A DNA stretch of 64,000 bases from CALMFG01 sp963674805 (GTDB taxonomy: Bacteria; Bacillota; Clostridia; Christensenellales; CALMFG01), in contig CAXXNY010000006.1 in assembly GCA_963674805.2 (NCBI GenBank), positions 62,001 through 126,000 of the forward strand. Direction: 5' to 3'. Position 1 is the stretch's first letter. Each line of letters opens with the position of its first letter. The notes beneath the pieces were generated by a model, which was given only the letters and a program-made list of their open reading frames with translations, was not told the DNA's origin and did no database searches. Below, piece after piece: positions 43,662 through 53,700 of the stretch. A program made the position numbers and the translations under genes.

Positions 43662-43690
43662 TTGAAAGAGTGGAACAGAAGTGTTAGAAT
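43662..43690 (+). promoter_or_regulatory. Promoter of the MATE gene
   Basis: TTGAAA (43662-43667), 17-base spacer, TAGAAT (43685-43690). The predicted start of transcription (about 43697) lies at the ATG 43699, so the message may be leaderless. Confidence 0.65.
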
Positions 43691-43698
43691 GACGCATT

Positions 43699-45123
43699 AT
43701 GACGAGACAGAATGAAATCAAACTCAACAGAAAAAATTTATTTAAAGACAAAGAATTCTTCACAGGGGTCGTAAAAATCGGTATTCCAATCGCTTTGCAG
43801 CAATTGCTGTATGCGGTGTTCAGCGTAGTCGATACATCGATGATTGCGCAGCTTGGCGCAGACTCAACCGCAGGCGTTGGCGCGGCGGTTCGCGTGTTCT
43901 TCTTTATGCTTGTGATTAACGTCGGGCTGATTGCGGCGACATCTTCTTTGGTGGCGCAGTACTGGGGAATCAAGGATTTCTATAACATCCGGCGAACAAC
44001 CGGATTGAGTTTAACGGTTGGGATTGTTATCGGCGTTATTTTTTCGGCGATAACCATTGGTTTCCCGGAGCAGATTATTGCAATATTCACCGAAGACGCC
44101 GCCATGATACGAGAAGGCGCTTCGTATTTGAGCGTCCTCGGATACGGATTCGTTTTCTGGTGTTTCAACTTTATTTTTGCGACTGCATTAAAATCGACCG
44201 AATGCGTGCGTATCCCGCTGGTTGCCAGCATCATTACGATCTTAACCAATATCTTTTTAAACTGGGTATTTATTTTCGGCAATCTGGGCGCACCGCAGAT
44301 GGGCGCAGCCGGCGCGGCTCTTGGCACTGTGATTTCATATGTGATTCAGACAGTGATTTTAGTCGTCGCCGTTATCGTAAAAAAACATGGACTGGCCCAC
44401 AAAATAAGAGATTATTTTTCATGGTCAAAGGCGTTTGTTAAAAAGTTCTTTAAAATCATGACGCCAGCCTTCGTTAACGAGATATTCTGGGGCGGCGGTA
44501 CGCTGATGTATGCATTTGTTCTTGGTCGCTACGGCAATGTCAACTTTGGTTCATATACGCTGTTCACTTCCGTTGAGTCGATGTTCTTCACCTTCTTTAT
44601 TGGCCTCGGAGGGGCGTGCAGCGTGCTGATCGGGAAAGAGCTCGGAAAAGGGGAGACAGAAAAGGGCTGGCGCCATTCTGTCCGCTCTTTGGTCCTCGCT
44701 ATTGGCCTAGCGGTTATTTTGGGTGTGGTTGCAATAGTGGTGCGCTATCCGGTACTGTCTTTGATGCATATCCCGGATATCAATATGGTTCACATGACGG
44801 CGAAGCTGATTATGCTCTTTGCACTGGTGCTGCCGCTTCGCGTGGTCAGCTATATGACCGTGGTCGGTATTTTCCGCGCAGGCGGAGACACGATCAGTGG
44901 CCTATGGATTGACTCAACAAATGTTTGGCTGGTGGGCGTACCGGTAACCTTGATTGCCGGATTCGTCATCAAAGCGCCGTTTGAATGGGTGTTCATGGCG
45001 ATGTACTCAGAGGATATTTTTAAAACCATTCTCTGCCTTGTCATTTTCTCGCGAAAACGGTGGATGAACCAGCTGACCCACGACTCAGAGGTCTTTACCA
45101 AAGGGGCTACACAAATCGATTAA
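43699..45123 (+). CDS. MATE-family efflux transporter
   Basis: A 474-residue protein with about 12 membrane helices. VKIGIPIALQQLLYAVFSVVDT and the mid-protein repeat KKFFKIMTPAFVNEIFWGGG are the two MATE half-repeats. These transporters expel drugs or metabolites using Na+ or H+ gradients. No ribosome site is visible; the promoter position suggests leaderless translation. A strong terminator follows. Confidence 0.9.
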   Translation: MTRQNEIKLNRKNLFKDKEFFTGVVKIGIPIALQQLLYAVFSVVDTSMIAQLGADSTAGVGAAVRVFFFMLVINVGLIAATSSLVAQYWGIKDFYNIRRTTGLSLTVGIVIGVIFSAITIGFPEQIIAIFTEDAAMIREGASYLSVLGYGFVFWCFNFIFATALKSTECVRIPLVASIITILTNIFLNWVFIFGNLGAPQMGAAGAALGTVISYVIQTVILVVAVIVKKHGLAHKIRDYFSWSKAFVKKFFKIMTPAFVNEIFWGGGTLMYAFVLGRYGNVNFGSYTLFTSVESMFFTFFIGLGGACSVLIGKELGKGETEKGWRHSVRSLVLAIGLAVILGVVAIVVRYPVLSLMHIPDINMVHMTAKLIMLFALVLPLRVVSYMTVVGIFRAGGDTISGLWIDSTNVWLVGVPVTLIAGFVIKAPFEWVFMAMYSEDIFKTILCLVIFSRKRWMNQLTHDSEVFTKGATQID

Positions 45124-45128
45124 AAGCC

Positions 45129-45160
45129 AAACGGCGGTCAGAAAAGGCTGCCGTTTTTTT
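45129..45160 (+). terminator. MATE gene terminator
   Basis: AAACGGC (45129-45135) pairs with GCCGTTT (45150-45156), then T to 45160. Confidence 0.85.
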
Positions 45161-45192
45161 ATTTAACAGTTCGTAAACACTGCCGCATTTGA

Positions 45193-45221
45193 TTGTGTGT
45201 GTAATTTTACGATGGTATAAT
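45193..45221 (+). promoter_or_regulatory. Promoter of the C39-like gene
   Basis: TTGTGT (45193-45198), 17-base spacer, TATAAT (45216-45221), 24 bases before ATG 45246. Confidence 0.6.
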
Positions 45222-45245
45222 GGCTTAAAGATAAGGAACATCATT

Positions 45246-45890
45246 ATGGAAACTAATAAATTAGCGTTTATTCAAATAAAGGACGAGCAAAAGACCTATT
45301 CCGGAGCAAACCAATATTGGCTGCCGAACAAGTTCCATGCGGTCAGCGGATGCGGGCCGACGACAGCGGCGGAAATATTAGCCTATTTATCCGACCGCTA
45401 TCCCGAATCGTGCGGCGATGTATATCGGTGTGAAAAGCCAGTGTTTGACCGGGAAGCGTTTATTTCGTTTATCACCCATGTGCGCGAGTATGTAACACCG
45501 GGATTAATGGGACTGACAGATATCGATTTTTATGAGCGCCGGCTGATTGCGTTTGCACTGACGCGCGGCGCTTCGCTGGACGCCGAACAGATTGACCGGT
45601 CGCTGCCGCCGGAAAAGGCATTCGAGATTGCCGCGGAAGTGATCGACAGCGGATTGCCGCTGGCACTGCTGATCCTGCGGAATCCGTATGACGATATCGA
45701 CGATTATACCTGGCATTGGATGACGGTCATCGGTTATGACCGGAGCAGCTTGGATTTAATTATCAGCACGCACGGACGGGAACACCGGCTGGACTTTCGA
45801 CATGTCTGGCATAACGATGATGGATATTTTGCGGGACTGGTATACTTTTGGCCGAAGGAAGCATTGATGTGTTCTATGTCTATATCATAA
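45246..45890 (+). CDS. C39-like cysteine peptidase-fold protein
   Basis: A 214-residue protein. SGCGPTTAAEIL carries the candidate nucleophile Cys, WHWMTVIGYD the His, and ISTHGREHRLDFRHVW the end of the papain-like core. No signal peptide is seen, so it works in the cytoplasm or is a stand-alone hydrolase of unknown target. AAGGAA precedes ATG 45246. The GIY-YIG gene overlaps its last codons. Confidence 0.7.
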   Translation: METNKLAFIQIKDEQKTYSGANQYWLPNKFHAVSGCGPTTAAEILAYLSDRYPESCGDVYRCEKPVFDREAFISFITHVREYVTPGLMGLTDIDFYERRLIAFALTRGASLDAEQIDRSLPPEKAFEIAAEVIDSGLPLALLILRNPYDDIDDYTWHWMTVIGYDRSSLDLIISTHGREHRLDFRHVWHNDDGYFAGLVYFWPKEALMCSMSIS

Positions 45891-46111
45891 AGTGCGCGGA
45901 TGACACCCTTTATACAGGGTGGACGACCGACCTAGACCGCCGTATTAATGAACATAACGGTTCAAAAAAAGGCAGCCGCTATACGCGGGCGCGCCGTCCG
46001 GTGAAACTGGTCTATTCGGAACCGGCAAAAAGCAGATCGGCCGCCCTTAAAAGGGAAGCCGCGATTAAAAATATGACCAAAACACAAAAGCAGGCGCTCT
46101 TTCAAGGATAG
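45869..46111 (+). CDS. GIY-YIG nuclease-domain protein (UPF0213 type)
   Basis: An 80-residue single-domain protein: FYVYIIKCADDTLYTGWTTD contains the GIY-YIG variant (VYI...YTG), followed by the conserved Arg/His (RRINEHN) and Glu (LKREAAIK). Small proteins of this group have been linked to DNA repair but are mostly uncharacterised. The likely start is GTG 45869 with GAAGGA upstream; it overlaps the C39-like gene by 22 bases. Confidence 0.88.
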   Translation: MFYVYIIKCADDTLYTGWTTDLDRRINEHNGSKKGSRYTRARRPVKLVYSEPAKSRSAALKREAAIKNMTKTQKQALFQG

Positions 46112-46122
46112 GGCGCCTTTAT
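46092..46122. terminator. Convergent terminator between GIY-YIG and udk genes
   Basis: AGGCGC (46092-46097) pairs with GCGCCT (46113-46118), then TTATTT. The stop codon of the GIY-YIG gene lies in the loop. Confidence 0.5.
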
Positions 46123-46742
46123 TTCTGGCTTTTTTGAATGATTGATTTGGCGCGTGTAATGATGATGCCGTTTGCCACTTCGTTATAACCGCCTTCGGGT
46201 ATGATGATGTCGGCATAACGCTTGCTGGGCTCCACGAACTCATGATACATGGGCTTAACGGTTTTAATATATTGGTCCAGCACGCTGTTTAAAGTCCGTC
46301 CGCGTTTTTCAACGTCGCGTTTGATGCGCCGGGCCAGGCAGATATCCGGGTCCGTATCCACAAATATTTTGATATCAAATAACTCGCGGAGCAAAGGGTC
46401 TGCAAAGATCAGAATGCCTTCAACAATGATGACCGAAACCGGCTGGACGGTGGTGGTCTCAGATTTGCGCTGGTGAAGTGTAAAATCATATTCCGGCGTT
46501 TCGACCGGCTGATCCGCCTTCAGCGCCTTTAAATGTTGGATTAAAAGCGCGGTATCCAAAGAATCCGGATGATCGTAGTTCATCGCCGCCCGCTCTTCAA
46601 AACTCAAATCCGGATGATGCTTATAGTAGGAATCGTGATTGATCTGAACCGCATCCGAAGCCAGCGCTTTTTGGATACGCTTGGATATTGTGGTTTTTCC
46701 GGATCCGGAAGCCCCCGCAATTCCAATAATTGCACTCACCAT
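46119..46742 (-). CDS. udk: Uridine kinase
   Basis: A 207-residue P-loop kinase. GIAGASGSGKTTISKRI is Walker A; INHDSYYKHHPDL and NYDHPDSLDTALL are the uridine-kinase substrate loops; IIVEGILIF is Walker B. It phosphorylates uridine and cytidine in pyrimidine salvage. CAGGAG suits ATG 46742 better than ATG 46751. The length matches the family. Confidence 0.93.
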   Translation of the reverse strand: MVSAIIGIAGASGSGKTTISKRIQKALASDAVQINHDSYYKHHPDLSFEERAAMNYDHPDSLDTALLIQHLKALKADQPVETPEYDFTLHQRKSETTTVQPVSVIIVEGILIFADPLLRELFDIKIFVDTDPDICLARRIKRDVEKRGRTLNSVLDQYIKTVKPMYHEFVEPSKRYADIIIPEGGYNEVANGIIITRAKSIIQKSQK

Positions 46743-46839
46743 TGTGACCATACTCCTGTCGTTTTCATTATTCTACAATATTTATTTCTGTATGCCAACC
46801 CGTATGGGACAGAAATTTGCGCTTAAAATGAAAACAGCT

Positions 46840-48519
46840 TCAGGATATGGAATCGTCGATATGGAAAACCGCACGGCTGAATTCATATTCTTTGGCGCGG
46901 TACATAGCCGCATCCGCTTTGACGATTAAGTCATTAATCTTTGTGCCGTGTGTCGGGATTTCGACCGCACCCATGCTCAGGCTGATGGGGATAATCTGCC
47001 CCTCGGCGCGGATGGGATGATCAAAGCTCTTGATGATTTTTTTGATATACGGCATAGCGCTCCGGCCGCCGATACTAAGCAGAATAATAAATTCGTCTCC
47101 GCCGTAACGGAAAATCTCGCCGTAATTCTTGATGGTGTTTTGAATGCGTTTGATGGTCGCCTGCAGGACGATATCACCGATCGTATGCCCGTGCTTATCA
47201 TTGATTTCTTTGAAATGGTCGAGGTCAAAGAAAATCAGTGTGCTTTTGGTACCGGAATTGACACACTCTTCGATCACGCGCTTGGTTTTGATATAAAAAG
47301 ACATCCGGCTGCCCGCGCTGGTGAGATGATCGGTGTTAGCGACTTTTTCATGCTGTTTTGCGTGGTGATGGTTCTGAATGGCATAGGTAATCAACAGCGA
47401 AATAATTACACCAAGTATAGCGCAGATGACAATGAAGGTAATGATGTACCTTGGGTTATCAATCGAAATATTTTGATGTGTATTCAGCAGAACCGCATCC
47501 TTGGGCAGCGTATTTGTTTTAAAACCGTACGTCTTTAAAACAGTTGCATTATATATATAGCTCATGGTGCGGTGAGTGTTTTCATCCAGCCCGAAATCAG
47601 CTGGAGTCTTACCTTCAAAGAGAATCTCACAGGCTGTCTCTCCGGTGAGCCTGCCTTCTAATTCTTTATTCGGCACATATCCGCCGGCGAACACCGTATG
47701 AATGCTATAGGCCTGATTGCAGAATATCGGTGTGTTGGTATGATCGACCAAGAACTTTTCAAATTGCTGAAAGGTCATATGCCGGCCGGTTGCATCCGTA
47801 TAACCGGCTTCAAATACAAGAATATCCTCAGGAGCGAATTTTAGGAGATACTCTCCTAAATCTTCATAGATATAATTCGTTGTATTAATGAAGTTAATCT
47901 TATATTTGTCCTGATTAATTTCAACGAGTTGTTTTTGTAAGGCAAGCGCAGTGGTGCTGTTGTCCACCAGTACGTTGATGCTTTTGTAATCAGGATTCAG
48001 CTTCACGGCCATATCAATGGTTTCTATTCGCGATGAACCTTCAAAGCGTCCGGTGAAGTTGGTGTGCCGCTGATAAATGCTGCGTGTATTTGCATAATCA
48101 TTGCATCCGTCAAAAATGACCGGAATCTGGCTGTCGGCGCCGAAAAGGCTATTAAAATATGCATCAATAAAAATGAGCGCATTGTCATCAAACGCGATCA
48201 CCAGATCAATCGGATCAGAATAACTCAGCTTTAATTTCAGCTGGTCAAAAAACAGCGCGCGGCTTTCTTCCGTATTGACAAGCTTGGAATCCATGTATTC
48301 GATTTGCAGATTGATGTTATCATCTTCTATGGCTTCGGTTAATCCGCTTAGCAGCAGGGGGGCTGACGGGTATGTCGGGGAATAAGAGAAGAGAACGAGG
48401 ACATTTTTCGGCGGAGCGTTATAACGATGCGCGTCTGCCATGACAGGGAAGCATAAAACAATCAGAAGAAATACACAAATGATGCGTGTGATGATTGCGA
48501 AACTACGCAAACGTTTCAT
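46840..48519 (-). CDS. Membrane diguanylate cyclase with substrate-binding-type sensor
   Basis: A 559-residue protein. A signal/anchor helix (1-30) is followed by a ~320-residue extracellular domain like ABC sugar-type binding proteins (VLVLFSYSPTYPSAPLLLSG; IPVIFDGCND), a membrane helix (~362-385) and a GGDEF domain with intact FRYGGDEFIILL and FFDLDHFKEIND. It should make cyclic di-GMP in response to an external ligand. No EAL or other cyclic di-GMP gene is in the window. It is monocistronic. Confidence 0.92.
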   Translation of the reverse strand: MKRLRSFAIITRIICVFLLIVLCFPVMADAHRYNAPPKNVLVLFSYSPTYPSAPLLLSGLTEAIEDDNINLQIEYMDSKLVNTEESRALFFDQLKLKLSYSDPIDLVIAFDDNALIFIDAYFNSLFGADSQIPVIFDGCNDYANTRSIYQRHTNFTGRFEGSSRIETIDMAVKLNPDYKSINVLVDNSTTALALQKQLVEINQDKYKINFINTTNYIYEDLGEYLLKFAPEDILVFEAGYTDATGRHMTFQQFEKFLVDHTNTPIFCNQAYSIHTVFAGGYVPNKELEGRLTGETACEILFEGKTPADFGLDENTHRTMSYIYNATVLKTYGFKTNTLPKDAVLLNTHQNISIDNPRYIITFIVICAILGVIISLLITYAIQNHHHAKQHEKVANTDHLTSAGSRMSFYIKTKRVIEECVNSGTKSTLIFFDLDHFKEINDKHGHTIGDIVLQATIKRIQNTIKNYGEIFRYGGDEFIILLSIGGRSAMPYIKKIIKSFDHPIRAEGQIIPISLSMGAVEIPTHGTKINDLIVKADAAMYRAKEYEFSRAVFHIDDSIS

Positions 48520-48695
48520 TATACCCTCGTCTTTCTATAAAAATTATTATCTGATATTGTTTTCCTCATTTAGTTTTTTTATTATACTTGATTCGGCACT
48601 GACAAACAAGTGGATAATAAGAAAAATAGTAAAAAATGGGAATCACTTTCCATTTTGTTTTATTCAAATCAGAAGACTTTGTCAGCCCGCTTTCG

Positions 48696-48724
48696 TTGAC
48701 ATTGGTTTTAGGGATAGGTATAAT
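48696..48724 (+). promoter_or_regulatory. Consensus promoter of rfbD
   Basis: TTGACA (48696-48701), 17-base spacer, TATAAT (48719-48724): a perfect sigma-A promoter, implying high constitutive expression. Confidence 0.9.
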
Positions 48725-48781
48725 CAAGCGTAGACAATTAAGCAAAGGGAAGTTAACGAACAAAACCAGCGAGGAAAACGA

Positions 48782-49615
48782 TTGAAAGTACTGATTACCG
48801 GATCAAAAGGACAATTGGGGCGTGCACTAAACCGTATTTTACGGGGTAAAGCGGATGTATCCGTTATCCTTACGGATTTGGATGAAATGGATATCACGCA
48901 CATCAGCGACGTAGAAAGGGTCATGAGGACGCATATGCCGGACGTGGTTATTAACTGCGCGGCGCATACCGCAGTGGACCTTTGTGAGGATGATAAAGAG
49001 AACGCATATCAGATCAATGTGGTCGGGGCCGAAAACCTTGCGGTTGTCAGCAACGAAATCGGCGCCAAGATTGTTCACCTCTCAACGGACTATGTCTTCG
49101 ACGGTGAAGGGGATCAACCCTATGTTGAAGAAGATGCGACTAACCCGCAGAGCGTCTACGGCGTAACCAAGCTGGAATCTGAACAGCGGGTTATGGCGAA
49201 TAATCCGAGATATTTTATCATACGGACCGCGTGGCTTTACGGAGAAGGCAATAACTTTGTAAGAAAGATGCTGGACCTGTCGGAAAAGACCAAGAAGATT
49301 ATGGTCGTTAACGATCAGGTTGGCTCACCGACCAGTGCGTCTCAGGTGGCGCAGGCGATTGTGATGCTGATGGAGACCGAAGAATACGGTATCTATCACG
49401 GCACGTGCGAAGGCGTTTGCTCCTGGTATGAATTTGCAAAGGAAATTTTCGCCTTAAAGAAAATCGATGTAAAGCTGGAACCGTGTACAAGCGACCAGTT
49501 CCCGATGCGGGCAAAGCGCCCGAAATATTCGGTATTGGATAACAAGAAACTGAGAGAGCGGTTCGACTACCGGTTCAGCCACTGGAAAGACGAAATAAAA
49601 ACCTTTTTTGAATAA
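48782..49615 (+). CDS. rfbD: dTDP-4-dehydrorhamnose reductase
   Basis: A 277-residue extended SDR. VLITGSKGQLGRALNRIL is the Rossmann motif, NCAAHTAVDLCEDD and YVFDGEG are RmlD signatures, and YGVTKLESE holds the catalytic Tyr-Lys. It makes dTDP-L-rhamnose in the last step of the pathway. Start is TTG 48782 with GAGG upstream. It sits 10 kb from rfbA-rfbC-rfbB, with its own perfect promoter and terminator. Confidence 0.93.
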   Translation: MKVLITGSKGQLGRALNRILRGKADVSVILTDLDEMDITHISDVERVMRTHMPDVVINCAAHTAVDLCEDDKENAYQINVVGAENLAVVSNEIGAKIVHLSTDYVFDGEGDQPYVEEDATNPQSVYGVTKLESEQRVMANNPRYFIIRTAWLYGEGNNFVRKMLDLSEKTKKIMVVNDQVGSPTSASQVAQAIVMLMETEEYGIYHGTCEGVCSWYEFAKEIFALKKIDVKLEPCTSDQFPMRAKRPKYSVLDNKKLRERFDYRFSHWKDEIKTFFE

Positions 49616-49619
49616 TAAA

Positions 49620-49652
49620 AAAACAGCCGGTCAAACGGCTGTTTTGCTTTTT
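49620..49652. terminator. Bidirectional terminator between rfbD and the DUF554 gene
   Basis: A perfect ten-pair stem AAAACAGCCG/CGGCTGTTTT with a six-base loop; T-runs on both strands. Confidence 0.9.
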
Positions 49653-50336
49653 TTAGAATAAACCTGAGATTAAAAAATAAATCGGCGGAATCAATACCGC
49701 AGGCAGCATATCACCGACGTGCATTTTCTTAATATCTAACATGTTAATACCTATCCCTACAATCAAGATACCCCCAACAGCGGATATTTCGGTCATCATC
49801 TCTGTCGTCAAAAACGGCGCGAGCCATGCCGCACTCAGAGTGATTGCACCCTGATAGATCAGAACGGCAACCGCCGAGAAACCGACACCGATTCCAAGGG
49901 TTGAAGCTAAAATTAAGGAGGCTAAACCGTCTAACAGCGCTTTGATAAAAAGCACTTCATGATTCTTATGCAGACCGGATTCGAGGGACCCCAAAATAGC
50001 CATTGCACCCACGCAAAACATCAGTGTTGCGGTGACAAAACCTTCCGCAATGGTACTATCGTCATTTGAAAATCGGGACTGGATGCGCATCCCCAGTTTT
50101 TCCAACTTGTCTTCAATCCCGATCAACCGCCCGATCGCGCCGCCGATTGCGACGCTGAAGATGAACAACAGTGTGTTTTCTGTCTTGATAGCGGTGGTGA
50201 TACCGATGGCGATTACACAAAGACCGATAGCCTGTATCACGACTTTTTGTATTTTTTCCGGGATTCCGTGTTTTAGTAATGAACCAATGGCTGTGCCGGC
50301 AATGATGGCTGCCACGTTAACAAGGGTTCCGAGCAT
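49653..50336 (-). CDS. DUF554-family membrane protein
   Basis: A 227-residue protein with six to seven membrane helices. LGTLVNVAAIIAGTAIGSLL at the start and VGGILIVGIGINML near the end are typical of the DUF554 family, whose members are proposed transporters of unknown substrate. AAAGGGA about 10 bases upstream fits ATG 50336. It is divergent from gltB. Confidence 0.88.
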   Translation of the reverse strand: MLGTLVNVAAIIAGTAIGSLLKHGIPEKIQKVVIQAIGLCVIAIGITTAIKTENTLLFIFSVAIGGAIGRLIGIEDKLEKLGMRIQSRFSNDDSTIAEGFVTATLMFCVGAMAILGSLESGLHKNHEVLFIKALLDGLASLILASTLGIGVGFSAVAVLIYQGAITLSAAWLAPFLTTEMMTEISAVGGILIVGIGINMLDIKKMHVGDMLPAVLIPPIYFLISGLF

Positions 50337-50474
50337 GGGTGTGTTCCCTTTCATAAGCTGTTTTAATTGGACAATAGCATATCATAACAAATCGGTATTT
50401 GTCTATCGTCGAATACCGCCGAAAAAGGCAATTATATTGAACCACAGCGCCAAACGCCCATATAGATAGATATG

Positions 50475-50504
50475 TTGACGAACCGCGCGGGCCCGTGTTA
50501 TAAT
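50475..50504 (+). promoter_or_regulatory. Promoter of gltB
   Basis: TTGACG (50475-50480), 18-base spacer, TATAAT (50499-50504). Transcription would start near 50511, about 200 bases before the coding sequence. Confidence 0.8.
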
Positions 50505-50510
50505 CATTTC

Positions 50511-50575
50511 CACGAACAATGGCGTTTAAGGCGGGATGCCAGAGGTTGCCTCCCGAAAAAACACATTGTTTTTTT
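50511..50575 (+). promoter_or_regulatory. Structured gltB leader with terminator
   Basis: The first ~65 transcribed bases fold as one unit: AACAATG (50515-50521) pairs with CATTGTT (50564-50570) and runs into seven T (50569-50575); inside, CGGGA (50532-50536) pairs with TCCCG (50551-50555). A second small hairpin GGCTT-AAAG-AAGCC follows at 50591-50604. It matches none of the riboswitch consensus patterns I could recall, including the glutamine classes. It may be an attenuator or a short terminated RNA. Confidence 0.55.
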
Positions 50576-50714
50576 AACACCGACGCATAAGGCTTAAAGA
50601 AGCCAAAAAATTTTACCCAAAAACCTACGTTCGGATTGAAATCACGGGTAACATATAATATAGTAAAAAACATCGAAAAAGTTTGATATAAGATTTTCTG
50701 AGAGGATGAACCTA

Positions 50715-53700
50715 ATGAGATTACCTAGGAAACAGGGGTTATATGATCCGCATTATGAGCATGATGCCTGCGGTATCGGCGCCGTAATCAATATTAACGG
50801 CGAACGAACCAATGCGATTATTGAACAGGCATTAACTGTGCTCAATAACCTCGACCACAGGGGCGCGCGTGGTAACGAAGAGAACACTGGCGACGGCGCC
50901 GGCATACTGTTCCAGATTCCGGATAAATTCTTCCGGGCGCAGGCGGAGATGAATGGCTTTAAACTGCCAAAGCTCGGCGAATACGGCGTTGGGATGATTT
51001 TCTTCTGCCATGATAAAGCGAAACGGGCAAGCCTGAAAAAAATCGTGGAAGAAGATGTCGTTAAGCAGGGCCAGACTGTGCTCGGCTGGCGTGTATCCCC
51101 GGTCAATGGAGAAGACCTGGGGCAGATGGCGCGGGTATCGATGCCGTTTGTCGAGCAGATTTTTATCCGAAGAAGCAAAGATATTAAAGACGAACCGGCT
51201 TTTGAACGCAAGCTGTTTGTCATCCGCAGGATGATTGAAAAGCGGATTGCAACGGTTGACCTGGTCGGTGCGGAATATTTCTATATTGCCAGCATGTCAT
51301 GCCGGACAGTGGTCTATAAAGGCATGCTGATTCCCTATCAGATGAAAAAGTTCTATCTGGACTTAAACGATAACCGTTTGGAATCCGCTCTGGCGTTGAT
51401 ACATTCCAGATTCTCAACGAACACATTCCCGTCGTGGGAACGGGCGCATCCGTACCGCATGACGATTCATAATGGCGAAATTAATACACTACGCGGGAAC
51501 GTCAACGGCATGCGTGCGCGTGAAGCGTCGATAAAGACCGATATCTTCCCGACGGAAGTCAAAGACTTAATGCCGATTATTGATGAAGACGGCAGTGACT
51601 CGGCAATGTTCGATAACTGTCTTGAATTCATGTATCTGGCGGGCCGCCCGCTCTCCGAAGTCATGATGATGATGATTCCGGAACCGTGGGAAAAGAATCC
51701 GTATATGCCCGATGACAAGCGTGCGTTTTACCGTTATAACAGCTGTCTGATGGAACCGTGGGACGGACCTGCGTCCATCGTTACGACAGACGGGATTTCG
51801 GTATGCGCCAGCCTCGACCGGAATGGCCTGCGTCCTTCGCGTTATTATGTGACTAAAGCGGGGATGCTGGTACTGGCCTCTGAAGTCGGCGTTTTGGACA
51901 TTCCCGAATCAGAAGTAGCGGTAAAAGAGCGCCTGCATCCCGGCAGGATGCTTTTAGTCGATACCGAGAAAAAGGAGATTATCTCGGATGCGGCATTAAA
52001 AGATAAATTTGTTAAAGAATATCCTTATAAAGACTGGCTGAAGCGGAACGAAGTCAAGTTGTCGGATTTAAAAGCAACGCAGACACCGGTACCGGATGAC
52101 AAAGAAAACTTAGAATTATACCAGACGGCGTTTGGCTATACTTTTGAAGATTTACACCGGATTTTAGAGCCGATGGTGGTACGCGGCATTGACCCGGTCG
52201 GGGCCATGGGCAACGACGCGGCGCTTGCGGTGCTTTCAGATAAGAGCCAGCTGCTCTATAACTATTTTAAACAATTATTCGCGCAGGTTACCAACCCGCC
52301 GATTGACTCCATCAGAGAAGAGATTGTGACCGGATCAAAAACCTGGCTGGGCGCGATGGAAAACCTGCTGGATCATTCGCCGCAGGCTTGCCGGCGTATT
52401 TCGTGCGACTCGCCGGTGCTCTGGAACGAAGAGCTGGCGGCGATACGCGATGTTGATAAAGAAGGCTTTAAGCAGACCACGATTTCGATCTTGTTTGACG
52501 CAAAACGCGGCGGAATCGGCATGAAATATAAACTGGACGCGATTTTTGATGAGGCGGACAGAGCGATTGAAAACGGATTTAACCTGATTATCCTTTCAGA
52601 CAGAGGCGTTAACGAAGATAAAGCGGCGATTCCGGCACTGTTGGCGTGTTCGGCGCTGCACCATCATTTAGTGGGCAAAGGCACGCGTACCAAGGCCAGC
52701 ATCATCGTCGAATCCGGCGAGCCGAGAGAAGTGCATCACTTCTGCCTGCTGCTCGGATACGGCGCTGACGCAGTGAATCCGTATCTGGCGTTTGCGACCA
52801 TTGAGAACATGGTCACATCCGGCATGATTACAGAGTATGATGTCAAAAAAGCCAAAGAACGTTATATGTATGCATTGGTCAAAGGCATCATCAAGGTGCT
52901 GTCCAAGATGGGGATTTCGACCATTCAGTCTTATCGCGGCGCCCAAATTTTTGAGGCGGTCGGTATCTCGTATCTGGTGATTGACCAATACTTCAAGGGC
53001 ACGGCGTCCAGAATCGGCGGCGTTGACCTTGACATCATCGCCAATGAAACGGTGATGCGCCATCAGGAAGCATTCCTGTCTTATGACGGAAAAGACATTA
53101 AACTGTCTTCCGGCGGGATGTTCAACTGGAGAAAAGAAGGCGAATACCACACCATTAATCCTGAAACCATTGTTATGCTGCAGCAGGCCTGCTGGAGCGG
53201 TGATTATGAGAAGTTCCGGGAGTATGCAAAATTATTAAATGAGCACGAAGGATATTCAACCATCCGTTCGCTGCTTGACTTCAGATATGCGGATAAGCCG
53301 CTGCCGATTGACGAAGTGGAATCGGTGGAATCCATCTGTATGCGCTTTAAAACCGGGGCGATGTCCTACGGCTCAATCAGCCAGGAAGCTCATGAGTGCA
53401 TGGCGATTGCGATGAACCGCATCGGCGGAAAGAGCAACTCCGGCGAAGGCGGCGAACGCGTCGAGCGGTTTACACCGGATGAAAACGGCGATTCGCGGTG
53501 CTCAGCGATTAAGCAGGTGGCTTCGGGACGTTTCGGCGTGACCAGCCATTACTTAAGCACGGCAAAAGAAATACAGATTAAAATGGCGCAGGGTGCGAAA
53601 CCGGGCGAAGGCGGACAGCTGCCCGGAGAAAAAGTTTACCCGTGGATTGCAAAAACCAGAGGGTCAACGCCCGGTGTGGGACTCATCTCACCGCCGCCGC

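Noticed and set aside
46948..47538. A 196-codon open frame antisense to the GGDEF gene
   Set aside because: The GGDEF frame is clearly real with intact motifs; the antisense product is not protein-like.
50511..50604. Glutamine riboswitch before gltB
   Set aside because: The conserved glnA/downstream-peptide patterns were looked for and not found.
52668..53150. A 160-codon open frame antisense to gltB
   Set aside because: It lies inside the conserved synthase frame, has no ribosome site, and its composition is explained by the codon pattern of gltB.
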